From: Solea solea
Lineage: Eukaryota; Chordata; Actinopteri; Pleuronectiformes; Soleidae
Direction of reading: 5' to 3'
NCBI RefSeq assembly: GCF_958295425.1
Contig: NC_081136.1
Location: 32,164,843 to 32,228,842, forward strand
Length of the DNA: 64,000 nt
In this document: positions 1 through 14,100 of the stretch, piece by piece
How the letters are laid out: each line of letters begins with the position of its first letter
Position numbering within the stretch: position 1 is the first letter of the stretch
Notes under the pieces: model-generated
What the model saw: the letters and a program-made list of their open reading frames with translations, nothing else
Databases searched by the model: none
Told to the model about the DNA's origin: nothing
Translations under genes and position numbers: made by a program

Positions 1-113
1 ACTGAATTAATAGGTGATGCTTTGTTGCAGTGTGTATTGACTGTGTTTGGGAGAAGTAGTGATGTTGGTGTGGTATTCACTGACATTTAGCCATCTGGTC
101 TGGGATCTGGCAG

Positions 114-137
114 TCTCTCTCTCTCTCTCTCTCTCTC
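114..137. repeat. (TC)n microsatellite
   Basis: A 24-nt TC dinucleotide tract, followed by imperfect CT-rich sequence and a short (CA)n. Confidence 0.9.
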
Positions 138-353
138 GCTCTCACTCTCTGTCTCTTTGTCTCCCTCTTACACACACACATGCACACAGGGTGACTGTTT
201 ACATAGATGTACACATGTAAGGTGTGTGCGTATGGCTGTGTGTTTGTGTGCGAGTGATGCGTTCTAGCGTGATCTGCATCATCAAAGCGCCAGGTTCCCA
301 TAGAAACAGATGTTTCCGTTTCCTTTCTTGGTGGCAACATGTGTCAGACAGTC

Positions 354-377
354 TGTGTGTGTGTGTGTGTGTGTGTG
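354..377. repeat. (TG)n microsatellite
   Basis: A perfect TG tract of 24 nt. Confidence 0.9.
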
Positions 378-1391
378 CGTGTAAGTGATATACCCTGAAA
401 GTATTAACTTAAGGGCTTGTGCTTTTTAATTAGAGGTGCATCCACTTAAAGGCCCTTCTCCCTTATTGATCTTCCCCCATTAAATCCATAGCTACCACAA
501 AGACGGCGGTATAGATAAAGAGAGGCACATAAAGGATTCTTAAGTCTTAAGAAAACTTAGGAGTGTGCGCAGAGAGCTCTCGCTAAATACTGGAAAGACG
601 TTTGTTATATTTTACACACTGATTCCAGCTAACATGAGTCAGCTGCTCCAGCATTTGTTTTGAAGTTGCAAAATATAATACCCCGAGGTTTTTTATTTTC
701 TTTTGCTTATCTATTGTTTGTTGTTGAGAGGCTGATTGGTTGTTATTATTATAACGTGGACTTACTTCTCTACATCATTAGTAATCAACGTAAACAAAAC
801 GAATGTCCTTATTTTAACCTAAAATGTACCCTTTAAATAGATTTGCTTATGAAACATAGAGCTTTTCTTGCTTTAGGACAAACGTTGCACCTTATGAACA
901 AATACAGATCCAGTATTGTACTCTCTGTCTTATGTTTTTTTTTCATTTATATATAAATATTAAACTAACGTGACACTTACTGAGAAGAGTCACCAAACAG
1001 TTTGAATTATAGCTCTATATAACTTGTGTAAGAGTCTTATATACAGTAACTACACCCATAAGAGGCTGCAAGTGATGACAAAGCTTACTGAGCTTTAGAT
1101 AAGGCTTTCATTGTTTGATATTGTGCAGCCAGATTAAATATATATACAGAGCAGTGTACTCTCCATCAGAAACGAGGAGACTTTAAATAAGAGTGTATTT
1201 GTGTGTATTACTTTCATGTGTCTCTTTAGCCGTGAAGCTGAAAAATGATGTGATTTGTGTCATTTGCTCTATCTGGATCACTGATCACACTCTTGTTATC
1301 TCATTTGACCTATTCTTTCACTTCACTGTCTTTCGTCATCACATTTTTCTTTCCAATCCTTCAGCTTTTTAGGACAACTATTAGGTGTGTG

Positions 1392-1395
<4 letters not shown>

Positions 1396-1425
<30 letters not shown>
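1396..1425. repeat. (TG)15 microsatellite
   Basis: A perfect TG tract of 30 nt. The DNA just downstream (about 1440-1575) is unusually GC-rich for this intron and unique. Confidence 0.9.
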
Positions 1426-1430
<5 letters not shown>

Positions 1431-3139
1431 ATATTGCGACCTCCCTCTGCTGCACCCCCTGCATCACCCTCCCGCTCCTGGGAGGTGACCCAGTTTCCCA
1501 TGATCCAGTGCGGTTGCTTCTGCTGCGTCGTTGCCGTAGCGATATTGCGAGGTCCTTTAATGCCGACTGTGCCATGAATAATGGATACAAAGAGTGACAG
1601 AGTATTAAGATGAGGTTGTTGCTGGTTGTGGTGGAGGTGGGGGGGGGCAGTTGGGGCACAGAGGTGGCAAAAAGGTAGGAGAAGAGAAAGGAAATATAAA
1701 AATGAAAGTCTGTTGTTGTTGTCTGTGTTGCAGATACTAAAATTGATTAATTCATAGATCTACTTATTGGATACACTGGAGCGTAGTGGAAAACTGTTAC
1801 TTCCCAGAAAATGTTTTTAACCTAACCTTTGAAAAAACCCTAACCTTTTTTCAGCGTTTTCTAATTAAATTGTGCATTTCTTCAAACTTAATATTTTGAG
1901 ATATCTTCATAAATCACAATCAGGAGGTAATGATGCCATTTAATGTATGGAAATAATCCTTAAAATCTTTTTTTCATTTCTACTCTTACCATTAGGTCTT
2001 GGCCTAAAATAGAAAATAACATTATTGTTATCAGTTATTCACAGACAATGACATTATAGTTAGTGTTGGGTTTGGCATCACAGCTTTCCTATGACACCAG
2101 CACGACTCCCAAAAAAAGTGCCAAATATAACAAAGGCAAACTGGCATATTATCACTTCACAATCATTTTTAGTCATGAAACATGTATGAATAACTATATA
2201 AATGATCCAGTGCTGTTATTGCTGTTACTGCTAAATGCTGCTCACATCTGTTGATCCATATGGTCCCATTGGACGTATGCTGTCCCGAACCACTATTTGC
2301 AACCACTGATCCAAATAGCAGCATTTTTCCAGTTAAGGACACAGTTTTTATCTATAATTGGAAACGCTGTTCCCTCTAGACGGACTTTTATTCTGAAATG
2401 TTGTCTCCAAAGTGCTCACACACACACACGCCCTATGTACCCTAAACTTTAACCTTAATTCAAATCATAGTCCGGAACTCAATGGTCACTGTTTATGCTA
2501 GAAAAGGCAATATCTCACTCTTATTGGCGAGAGTAAATAATATCGTTCACTCCATCTAAACGGCTTTAAAGTACTCACAGAACCTTTCACTTCAAAGCAG
2601 GAGGTTACCACAGGCATGCATACATTTGCTCCATTTAAAAAAAAAAAAGTACACCATTTAAGTATCCAGATATGCATGCTTTACAGATGTTGCTGGAGCT
2701 GAAAACATGTCTAGCCCTTCACACTTCCTGTCATTTCTCAGCACGCTCTGAAGAGCATCTGCAAAATTTAGACGAGTTCCATGTTTCCATGTGTTCACAG
2801 ATCTTTTCATACGAACTGAATAAAATAAGAAAATTACATTCTCTGTCAGTGGTTTAGTGGTGTAGTCTTGTCAAAATCAGTATAATACGTTGTTATGTAA
2901 ATAAATAAACATGTAATTGATTAATTAATATTATTATTAATTGAAAATTAACGGTGGAGGTCTGTTTACTCACAATGCTATGCTTACAAAACGTTACAAT
3001 TATTATTTCCCATTTTATAGATTACTCCAGTTTCACAAGTGAACCTGAGTTGAGACGAGTCAGCTTTTATACATGTGCTGCACACGTATACAAACTGTAC
3101 ATTATACCGCCTGTGCTCTCTCTCTCTCTCTTTCTCCCT

Positions 3140-3141
<2 letters not shown>

Positions 3142-3189
<48 letters not shown>

Positions 3190-3195
3190 CACACA
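3142..3195. repeat. (CA)n microsatellite
   Basis: A CA tract of about 54 nt with one interruption (ACGCAC), preceded by a CT-rich run. A second CA tract of about 24 nt follows near 3321-3343. Confidence 0.9.
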
Positions 3196-4125
3196 GAGCA
3201 AATAGTTCAGAAGGTTAGGCCGTCCATGGCTCCACACGTGTTAACTATTAGGTTTTACTATTAGTCTCACCAAGTCTGCTTAACAGGGACTTTGATGTGA
3301 GTGGGTGAGCAAAAGACAGACACACACACACACACACACACACATACACTATAAGAAAATAGTTTTATACACTAAAATATCTGTGGTTTTATGTTGTATT
3401 TAAACCTCCAACCACTAGTTGGCAGCAGGCTTTAGGCTACATGACTCTCTCTCCTTCCTTCAACACCTCTACCCTCACATTATTAATTTTTACGATGAGA
3501 GCCTTTTGTTAAATAGACAATCAACGTTGCAATAACAACTTAATAAAAACTTTGGAGGTGTATATGTAATATTAGAGAATTAGAAGGTGAGGGAGGCAGA
3601 TGGAAGAGAAAGACTTTTATCATTTCAGGAGGATTTAGATGTTGTGAAGGAAGCTCTTGATTTCATATATTGTAATATGTTATTCATTTTTGGATAGTTT
3701 ACTGTGATAATATCAAGTCTTTGATTGATTATATCTTACAGATCAGGCACTCAGATCAGTAGAAATAATAATGGCCAATTAAGTCAGAATTCGATTTGCT
3801 TCTGCAAAAAAATGTAATAAGGTGCTACTAAAAACTATTTCAAGTTCTCAATTTGGACTATAAGCAGTTGCAAAGCTGAGCATCTATGCACGTCCCCAGA
3901 TCTAACATAAATAAATAAAGTCTGCTGAAGTCCCAATCATCCGTGCCCTGTCTGTGGTCTTATCTAACAAGCTGTTGCTTGCTCCCTGCCGCTCTCGTCT
4001 ATGTTCCTCTGTGTTTCATCGCTGTAAATCTTTTTCTTCTTTCCGACTGTGCTGCAGTTACATTAAAGTACAGATTAGTTCACTACAGTAATGGCTTGGC
4101 GGTGAGATTTAAGCCAAACTTTTAG

Positions 4126-4138
4126 GTTGCCAAGCAAC
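4126..4138. promoter_or_regulatory. X-box (RFX-type) motif
   Basis: GTTGCCAAGCAAC is a palindromic RFX recognition sequence (GTTGCC N GCAAC form). Seen directly; occupancy is inferred. Confidence 0.35.
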
Positions 4139-7015
4139 TCCAGCAACTCCAGGGACCCTACATGGACTTCTCTGTTTTTATATTTACTTTAGACTTCCTG
4201 TCACTGACTCTGTTACTTTCTTCTCACACTCACGCTGCTTGTTTGTCAGCCAGGTGTTTTCTGCTTCATTTTCTCTCAGCCTCACACCCTTGTCTTTCTA
4301 CCTCTAAGACACTTACAGCATATACACCTTCACTTATTCCATCTGTCTTTGTCTTTGTGTTGACTGTTTCTTCTTGTGAAGCAGCACGTTAGCCAAGGAT
4401 GCAGAAAATAGTGCACAGACGAGTAAAATGGACCTGTAGACGGAGAAATAAACTTGGCTGAAAGTGATGAATGGAGTGTGAAAGATAAAATGAGACGGGA
4501 AAACACTATATATGCGGTATATACTGTATACTAGTAATCACATTTGATTATAGACTGTAGTTAGTCAGTGCTGCTTAGCAACTCTGGTTCTTTCTCTTTC
4601 ATGGCAATCACCAAAGCAATAAATGGGCTGTTTATGATGCAAATTATATATGTGTATGTGAGAGCATGATGGGGAGAAAAAAATCATAGCTACCGACGCT
4701 AAATTTCCTTCTATGTCATTCCCTTGCCCGTCTCTTCTTCATGTCTCTCCCTCCCAGTTTTCCCTTACATCCCTTTTTCTCTGTTGTATAGATTATATAG
4801 ATGTATAATGTGGTCAAACATCTATCTGTAATTGAATTAACTAACATGTGTCATTGTCGATCCAAACTTCATAGCTTCCACTATGGGAATAATATATTTT
4901 TGTGATATATTATTTCTGCATCACGTTTTATTAGTGCTTTTCTTGTGAATTTAATTGTTACCTCTTCTTAAAGCACAGTGTTTCAGAATATATGTGTATG
5001 TGTGTGTATCCTCAGTTTTTAACCACGGTAAATGTTTGAACTCCACATTCTGTTTGAATCGAGCTTGCAGTCATGTCGCACAGATAACCCATTTTGCTTC
5101 AATGCAGTGTTACAGCTCATTATCACGGGCGAAACCCATGAAAGACGACACTTTACCACTTACTGTATAGATAATCCAGTGTGTGTGATGCACATGAAAG
5201 TGTGCTCCTTTTCTCTCCTCATGCGCCTGCCGTCTTCTCTCTCCCTCTCTCTCTCTCTGCTTCTTATCTCTTTACTTCTCCCTCTTTTCCCTTCCTTGCT
5301 CTTTCTGTCTCTGCTCCCTGATCTAATTAAAATGCCATCTTCAACTCACTGGTGAGCCCCCACCCTCAGACTCTCTCTGTGCTCTGCTGCAGTGTAAACA
5401 TGCGATGTCATATTAAAAGTCTGAATGTGCTGTGTCATGATTTGAACGCTTACTTTAGCTGCTCGTGTGCCATGTTTGGCAATTTGACAGTGTCATATCA
5501 GGCGGGATATTCCGTATGTTTAAGCATGCTGGTATGAAATGAAAGTCCCTCTTATTCCCTAATATTTGTTCCTTCCAAAATGGAGGTGTTTGACAGTCAT
5601 GATCTAACACAGAAAATGAAAAGTCATTTATTCTCTTGGTCTCTTCCTTCATGGACCATTATTTAAAACACAGATCATCACACTCAGATAGACGAGCCGC
5701 ACAGAAAAAGAAAAGGGGAAAAGTCACTTGAGTTCAGCCTACACATGCGTCGACACAAACTGATCTCCTGTTTTTTAATCGGCTCCTAATGAGAATCAGA
5801 TCGTCAGTAGAAAGTAACTTTGCCATTGGCCCAGAGCTGCGATGTAACCTGGTCTCTATGTCCTCTACATTGTTGAACGAGTGTGACATAAACAAGCCAT
5901 ATTTAACTATTATATCCAACACTTTGACAGGGACATGCACACCCACCCGTGACAAAGACCGGGAACGCACAGTGTATGATAATTCATTAGAAAAAAAAAA
6001 AAAGCAGCTTTGCGGGGAAGCAAAGATGGATTAAAGTTACGTCATTGCAGATGGCTGACCACTTCTGTTTCCTTCGCTGAAAGCTTGCATCCTGGCAGCA
6101 GCATTTTAGCTGCTTAACCTATACTTGTGGATTTGCTGCACATTTTGATTTCAGCGAGAAAGGCTAACAAAGTGTGAAAACAATTTGTCAATTAACTGAT
6201 TAAATGTTTCACTAAAGGAAACTTTCCTTCACTGAAATTTGCTGAAGCTCTTGGTGTGGAAAGATCTATTATAGTCACATCTGGAAAAATGATGTTTTAG
6301 CTCATTGTCACTTCTATTAAATTTCCGTCTTTGATTTCACAGTCATTTTTTTCTAGTGTCCCCATCTTCACTTTCTGAGTCTGTCTCTCCCTTTATTTCT
6401 GTTTCTCCCCCCTCTCTCTCTCTCTCTCTGTTGCTACCTGGCAACAAGCTGGTTTCCTTGGTGATGGAGCTTAGTAGCTTCACATTTGCAGAGACGGGGG
6501 TGTGTATGTGACAACTCGTACACACGCAGAGCATGCAGCAAAAAAAGCATGCTTGCACTCATGCATGCATGCATACAAGCACTCCACTGACTCCAAACAC
6601 TAATGAACACTTAACAGCGTTAATATTGAGTTAATATTATGCTAAAAAAGAGGTTTCTTACAAGAGGCACGTTAATATCAGGGCTTTAGAATTATTGTGC
6701 AGTTTTAAGTTTGGAAGTACATATTCTTTAACTGAGTGCTCTTATTCTATCATTAATGTGCTTTTCTACATCTGATGTAGGCCTGAACAATTAATTGTTT
6801 TCATTGAAATTGATAATAGGGAGATAACAAAGGCTGCAATTTGCAATGCATTTAATCCAAGGGTTTATATTCTTCTGTCAATCAAAGGTCCTCTTATTTT
6901 CTTATTTTTAAGTTCCGATTCCTTGCATTGGAATATATGGAGTTGATAATCAACTGCAATATTTTGCCTAAATCGTCCAACCATAATCTGTTGTCTGATC
7001 ACCCTACGATGGAGA

Positions 7016-7066
7016 AACGTCATAATTATGTGTTGCACGAATCAGGCACCACATAATTATGACGTT
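7016..7066. repeat. perfect 17-bp inverted repeat (hairpin)
   Basis: Arms AACGTCATAATTATGTG (7016-7032) and CACATAATTATGACGTT (7050-7066) are exact reverse complements separated by 17 nt. It could be a small MITE remnant or a cruciform-forming site. Confidence 0.9.
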
Positions 7067-7124
7067 TATAATTATAAATGATGTCGTTTCTGTACTGTAC
7101 TGTATATTGTGCTGTATTTAGTCC

Positions 7125-7395
7125 ACCAATTTTCTGTAGCACTTATCCTGTGAAAGAGTTGACCTGAGAGCAGGCACCAGTCCCAATTGACATGAGGGTG
7201 AGAGAGGCAATGTTCCAGGGTAACAGACAGGTCAGTAGTCTAACATACAGACACCTACAGCCAATCTGCATGTCTTTAGAATGGAGAGGAAGTTTCGAAC
7301 CCATGCAAGCATGGACATGCAGTAACATGCAAACACCACACAGAAATTAGGTCCTTGTTGAACTGGGGTTCAAACATAGAATCTTCTTTCCGTCT
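7125..7395 (+). mobile_element. degenerate teleost interspersed repeat, sense copy
   Basis: It contains in order words typical of a very common fish repeat: GCACTTATCCTGT, CAATTGACATGAGGGTGAGA, GACAGGTCAGTAGTCTA, CTGCATGTCTTTAGA, GAACCCATGCAAGCATGGA, ACATGCAAACACCACACAGA and GGGGTTCAAAC. The family is recognised from memory of fish genomes; I cannot name its class with certainty. It is shortened and divergent, so old. Confidence 0.7.
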
Positions 7396-10300
7396 GTTAC
7401 TTCTGCTGTTATGGTTTTCCACCCTCAGGTTATAACCCAGCGCTGTCTTCTAATTGTGTGAAAGATATGGTTCAAATTCTTAGAAATTGTGAGTGAGTGC
7501 AGTGTGTATATAAGAACCATGAGAAGTGATCCCCCACTCTGTGACTTTCACACTTAAATTTTAGGTTGTAGTCACAAGAAAGACAGATGGGCTGTGAAGA
7601 AGACGGGTTTAGTTACAGTGTGTCCGAGAGAGGGAGAGATGTTTATCAACCATTTGACAGCGAGACACACACACACACACACACACATTCTCAAACTGTG
7701 ATGGTGCAGCTCTTTTCTGTTTACCATGTTTGGAGAAAGAAGGTGAACAAGTGTCACATTGAGAAAGCAAAAGAAAGAGAGGGGTTCTCTTTGGTGTTAA
7801 GATGACATTTTAGTGAGTCAAAAAAGGCAAAGAGGGATGGAATGAGGGGTGAGCGCGGGAGGCGAGGAGAGATAATCTCGCCTCTGTACACACAATACTA
7901 TGAGGCCAACATTTTAGCGCTTACGGTAAACGTTTGTTTTAATTCTATCCTTTTTAGTACTCATAATTACACACATTTCCAGTTAACAAGCATGGGCGTC
8001 TTGTCCCCGCATCTTTAAACCATAACATCGTAAATGCAGCCTCAACAGGTTTCTACGAGTGACATTATTTTTAAGATCTTGCTACTCCTTCCTCTGTAAT
8101 TGCCATTGTTGAGCTACCTGACTGCTCCCTGTGTGTAAATTAATTTGAGAGGCTTGCTTTTTTTATGACTTTGAAAGAATAAACACTGCTGGAAGCCTTA
8201 TTCAAAGTGAAAAAAAACCATGTCGCAAGACATGACAAATAATGGAACTAAATGCATTTTTTAAGTGTCAGTACAAACTATTATTGCATCAGGGAAAACG
8301 TCAGTTAGTGTCAGTTAACTGATAAGTTGGCTATACAGAGATTAGTGATAACTTTTGGTGGTTTGCGTGAAGCGAATGACATAACTGTAGCCGCTGAATG
8401 AATTACAGCACTGAATCACGTTGATTGGGAATCTTGGGGTGAGGGTTTATTATGTGAGATGGTGGCTTCGACCCTCGGTGGTCTGATCTTCCTCTGCTCG
8501 CTCCTTAACTGGTCCTCATATCACAGAAAGGCTAATTGGAGAGGAATTTCCTCAGCAAGGCTTAATGACATGCTAGCTGCAGACACAAAGGGCTCAGTTC
8601 CTCATCAGTCATGAGTCAAACTCAACACATCGCAGTGTCTTGATCTCATTTACCTGCGTCTTAGTCAAACCGGGGGGTGGGAGCAGACGGAGGACAGCTG
8701 TTGCAGACAAGATGGATATTTAATGTTCAGGCTGTAAATCAAATAAATGTATTTGATGTTAAGTGTCATTTTGAAAAATGCAATGCATACATGGTTGAAA
8801 GTACTGTGTAAGTATTTCTCAATCACCTTATTGGAACACATTTAGGATGTATGTTGGACATGTAACGCTGTTTTAAAATAACAACCTTTTTGGGCAAAAC
8901 AAAAGAGCTTGTACATGTTTACGTTTCAAGTATTTAGTGTGACCTATACTCTTTACACTTGAACAATAGCAGGAGTCTGGCTCTCTCAACCCTGGAGTGA
9001 ACCTGGAGTGAACCCAATAACCCAAGAATATCTGCTGTGAAAAAGCATGACCTACACATGTTGTATGAGTTAAATTTATTCCAATCCAAATGTCAATGAT
9101 CACAGAATTTGACAGTCATGAAAACAACAAAAGCTGGTTGCGCCCTGTTACACAGCACGTGTATATCATGTGATAATTCTCAATCATGTTTTAAATCTAT
9201 AATCTATTCAAATATATTGATGCTTGGAAGGATTCAAAGATTTAAATGATATGTTAGTCAAGTACAATTACATCAGACGTGTGTATGGAGGCACACGCTC
9301 ACAACCATGTTTCTTTCTTTCTCAGTGGGTCACTGACCTTGGCAGAGAGACTGGAATGACTGGCCATCTCCTTGTGTTCTGTGTGCTACGTGTGTGTGTG
9401 TGTGTGTTTGTCCTGCATGGCGTTGTGGGCTACGGTTTTGCCCTAGCCTGGTGTTATAGTCCATCTGTCTCGGCTGTAAGCCAAGCAGTCCTCCCTGTGC
9501 GTTCACTGGCCATTTCATCATGATGTTTGTTGAATGTGTGCTCTAATAAAACCATACAGCAGTGTGAAAATCCACGCCTTAAATAAAATATGCTCATGCT
9601 ACCAGCCAAAATGGATCCTGTGAAGATTATAGCATAATTGGAAGAGGATTTATATGTAATATTTATACACTGAAGAAAGGTTTGCCAGAGAAACAGAGCA
9701 ATTCCCTGTTTGTCGTGCATCCCTATAGCTACTGAGTTGGCTCACAGTACCAGTTGGTGGCTAAGTGTCTTGCTCAAGGCCCTTTCAGAAGCAGCTGTAC
9801 AGAGCAAATGGCTTTGACTGATTTAGTTTGCACTGCAACTTCAGTCACATATATATACAGCATTCATTGTGTCTTTCTGTGTCCATGCAGCAAATGTGAT
9901 TGTTTGAAAGTTTCTTATGCACATTAAAGTCTAGAAAACAAAGTCAGTTGCTGTATGAATGCAAATGCTCAATCTTGCAGACAACTACCAAGATATTCAA
10001 GGTGTCTTTCCAGAAACACATCATTTCTTCTCATCATGATGAAAAGAAATCATCTTATATACATCGGAAAAAAAACCTGAAATGCCTCAGCAAGAGGACG
10101 CTTTGACACTTTGAAAAATGTCTGTGGAGGACAAAAAGATGCCGATCATCACAACCAACCACGCATACACATGAAGATTCACATATACACCACACACTCA
10201 GATTATTTGAAATGTGATTTATTTGGATAAACCCCTTACAATGCAGCATTTCAATGGGCAGCGAAAAAAATTGAAAAACAGACAAGTAACTGAACCAGAG

Positions 10301-11084
10301 AATTGACAAAAAAACAACATGAAAATCCAAACAAAGTTACAACCTTGGACTAGGTACAGTAAAGATAATCAATATACAAGTCATAAAATACAAATTAAAT
10401 CAGAGTATATAAATATGATTACAGTGCAGCAGTGTAAGTGAAGGGACAGCTCATATATTCTAAGTTTGTTTGCAGGCTGTGGGAAACTCCTCTCAGGTGC
10501 TGTTTTGTACAGATAGACTTTCCACCAACAGGACATTTTTTATACTTTCAAAATGTTTCCAAAATACTCTGCACTTGGCTTCAGCAAAACCCCTAAATGT
10601 AATTTGCAGGCAGCTATGTGAAAAATGAATATCAGGAAATTTTACTGCCATATTCTCATGTTACCCCCCAAAAAAACGTTTTAACCATATCCTTGGCAAA
10701 TGGATTAATGGAACTCTCTTGAAACTGGTCAGCATTTGCACACACACACACACACACAAATAGAGAGAGAGAGAGAAAAGGGGTAAACAGAAAGAGAGCA
10801 GTAGAGAGCCATATGTTGGGACAGAGCTGGGAGAAGAAGTAATGTAGAGAGAGGAGGAGAGAGGTGTGCAGACTTTTGTATGAGGCTGACCTAGATAGAA
10901 AAAAGAGGATTGGACACACTTGTCTCTGGAGGGACTTCGTCACAGTTGCATGTGTGTGTGTGTGTGTGTGAGAGAAGAGAAGCACATTCATAAAGTTCTT
11001 CTTCATCCGGTCATTCAGGATTACCCTGCTTTATCTACCCGATTGTCATAATTAACCTAGAATGTATTTGTATGTTGTGCATTT

Positions 11085-11400
11085 GTGCGTACATGTCTAT
11101 AGTAGGCTGTGAGGACACATTTTGATTCAAATCTTTCTTTTTGAGAAAAGAATGTTGACCTATTGGGGAAATCTTGGCTGGTTCTCATAACTTTAAAGGG
11201 CTTTTTATGGGTTAGACACAGTTTTAGGGTTAGAACTAGGTTTAGGTTAGAGTTAGGCATTTAGTTGTGATGGTTAAGATTGTGGTAAAGAGCTAGGAAA
11301 TGCATTTTATGCTTGAGTGTCCTCACTAAGTATGCTGTACAAGAGTGTGTGTGTGTGATATCCTACTGTCCCTATGTCTAGCATGTGTGTGTGTGCTTGA
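11085..11400. repeat. dispersed repeat family R1, copy 1
   Basis: It shares TAGGCTGTGAGGACA and TTTTGATTCAAA with the copy at 31.5 kb and contains degenerate TTAGGGTTAG-type words, ending TGTCCTCACTAAGTATGCTG next to a GT tract. Similar GT-flanked sequences are common in fish genomes. Confidence 0.65.
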
Positions 11401-13045
11401 GGACATGTGAGTATGATATCTACCGATTGAAAATCAATATTGCACCAGAGTAATGTACTGCCATCATGTGATTGGTGGGTGGAGGACTGCGGCATCCTAT
11501 CAAGATTCTAAAAACTTTATGCCTGAGACCTTGTGTGTGTGTACACGTGTGACAGGAATAGTGATGTATTAAAGCAGCAGTTCATTTCATGATGAAATTA
11601 AAAAAGTAGACAGAAGTGGAGTGAGGCAGCTCCTGTGGTTTCGGGTGAAGGACGTGTGCTGTCAGAGCTTGTTTGACCTTTTAATGTAAAGTATGCCATT
11701 AGCATTAACATATGGGCTGTATTTTTTTTTTGCATTTAAACTGCATTATAGAATGAATGCAGAGTGTATGTGGTGACATGGGTGTGGCTGGGAAAGAACG
11801 CAGCCTCTCTGGGGCTGATTTCACAGCCACCTGCCAGTGTGAATTTAACAATTTGGCAACAGCTTGTCAGGGATAAACAAAATATTCATCAAAACTGCCC
11901 AAAACAACACTTAGATGTTGAGAACATGCTCCGAACATACAACTTTGACATTTTTTTGTTCTGTTTAGTCCAATTGTTTCTGTTAAATCGACTGTCCAGC
12001 TTGTCATTTCCCTGTTTGTTTAGCCTTTATCTGTCAAGTGCTGGCCAATTCTCCTCTCTCTCTGTGGTGTTCCTGTGAACTGACTACAAGCGCTAAGTGC
12101 TTAAAAACCCAAGTCTAAATTTTAAAGAGATAGAAAGGGAGAAAGGAAGAAAAGGGACATTTAGGCAGTTTAATATATCCTCAACCACATGTTTGTGTTT
12201 TCAGGTCTTTGGTGCTATGTTAACCCATGGCATAAACTCCCAGATTTGTCTTTTACGTTCTGTTTCCTTTTCTAAATTATTAATCATGAGTAGAAACACG
12301 TGCATACAGGAAGTTCAGCATGGTCAAATATGGCTGCCAGCTCCCATGTGCTCCTCTGGGGGAGACTTTGAGTAGAGGGGCTCGGAAAGGACTTTGTGTG
12401 TACATGTGCCAGTGTGCGAATGTTGTGTATGTGAGGACAGGGTGACGCATCATGCAGCAGTAGTCTGAATATTTTAGCAGGAAACATTAGTGACGCTTCA
12501 CTCTTTCATCATTCTCTCCCTTTGTGCCGTCTTTTCTTGGAACATTTTCCTCTGTCTCTTTCTCTTTATTCCACTTCAGCGTGATAAAAAAAAAAAGCTA
12601 TTAGTACAGTGGCAACAGTCCTCACTTTGAGCACAACATATGGTTTTCTAGTAACCCATAAATGCACATGAGATCAGGGGGAGAACAGCTGGTTCAGGGC
12701 AGGACAGATGCACCGATACGAGCACACACCAGCATATGCAAGCAGATTTTTACTGTGAATTTCAGGAGACAGAGTGCATCCTCAGAGGGTTCCCCCCAGC
12801 TCTCGCTCCTGAGTGGTAGTTCCTTCAGGGAAGGAAATCATGCAAACTACTGTTATTGCAGTTAACTCATGTTTATGTGTGAATGCTTACATATTTTGCG
12901 TTCATACCAGCGAAATCCTTGAAGTATGCAATATACTCATTTTGAAGAGTGTTTGCAATTTTACCGTATTTAGCACAACAGCCTGCAGCATCCCAGTGTG
13001 TTGGAACTTCATGTAGACCTGATAAATCAAGTTTTATTCTGTCTG

Positions 13046-13074
13046 TGGTGTGTGTGTGTGTGTGTGTGTGTGTG
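13046..13074. repeat. (GT)n microsatellite
   Basis: A GT tract of about 28 nt. Other short CA/GT tracts of about 20 nt lie near 7665-7686, 9390-9408, 10740-10757, 10951-10970, 20886-20907, 22945-22965, 25367-25385 and 29929-29952. Confidence 0.85.
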
Positions 13075-14022
13075 TATTTGGGAGGAAAAATTGAACACAG
13101 GGATAATGAAATTAGGTGTAAATCCTGTTTTGCATTTTCTGTGTCTGAAACTTGCCAACAGAGTTTCCCTTTAATTCCATTACTTATCATTTGAGGAAAG
13201 GGAGACGGCTCCCTGTTTAAACAATGCACATGCACACACCCCACAGGACAATCCCTCTCTTGGCTGACCATACTGCGAACTTGGCTCATCCAAACTCCCA
13301 TCCGCATAATCACACACATATGCACATGCATCTTCCAAGATGCCAGGGAAACCATTCAACACCGGTAACACGGTGCATATCAGTTCTAATCACTCTTTAT
13401 CTGTCCTTTTACCATCAGTCACCAGCATTTTAGTAGAGCTGTCACTTAAAAGTTCTAATACATTTATAATGACCTGTGATTCATTCAGAACCCCCACTCT
13501 CCCCCAATACAGTTTTAATTACAAAAAACTCCCTGAACGAGGAATCACAGACAACAGGAGGAAGCTCTGACAGCTTAAATGCAATGATGTTACATAGAGC
13601 AAATAGTCAAGGCAAATGACCCAACTTCATTTCTAATATTATTTGCCAGAAACACAAGTCTATCAACATGATCATGGCTCTCCTTTTATGTATAATATTA
13701 CCAGCGGATGAGAACGGGCTCAGAGCGCAGTGATGTCCCTGGCACACACACAGATATTCATGTGCCAGCTGCGGTTAAATCTCCAAGGTGCTGTCGCTGC
13801 TGCAGCTACCTTTGCCAAAGTCACTCAGTTTGTACAGGTCCCCAAACAGGACCTCTATGGTAAGAAATTGTACGAGCACCCTCTGCTGGATCCTAAGGGG
13901 TACTAATTCCAATGGGTATTTAGACAGCAGTGCCAAAACGGGTCATTACAGCTTGCTCTGGAACTTTACACCCCACATTTGAAATAATATTATTAGATTA
14001 TTTTTCTTGAGTTAAAGTTTTT

Positions 14023-14100
14023 TTTTCCAGTCTGGTGGGTCAAAGGAAACCCCCCCGGTGGGCTAACTTGGGCCCATGGGCCCCACTTTGGGCAGTCCTG
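14023..14100 (-). mobile_element. fragment of a hAT-like element (terminal part)
   Basis: On the minus strand it reads CAGGACTGCCCAAAGTGGGG then CCCATGGGCCCAAG, like the terminal sequence of non-autonomous hAT elements (CAGGGGTGCCCAAA, GGCCC-rich). The opposite end was not found, so it is a fragment. The assignment is tentative. Confidence 0.4.

Noticed and set aside
3073..3264. Open frames across CA/CT tracts (also near 1257-1597, 28273-28878, 29686-30115, 40445-40766, 59004-59363)
   Set aside because: They translate to dinucleotide-repeat peptides (CVCV, THTH, ERER, SLSL) and carry no gene signal.
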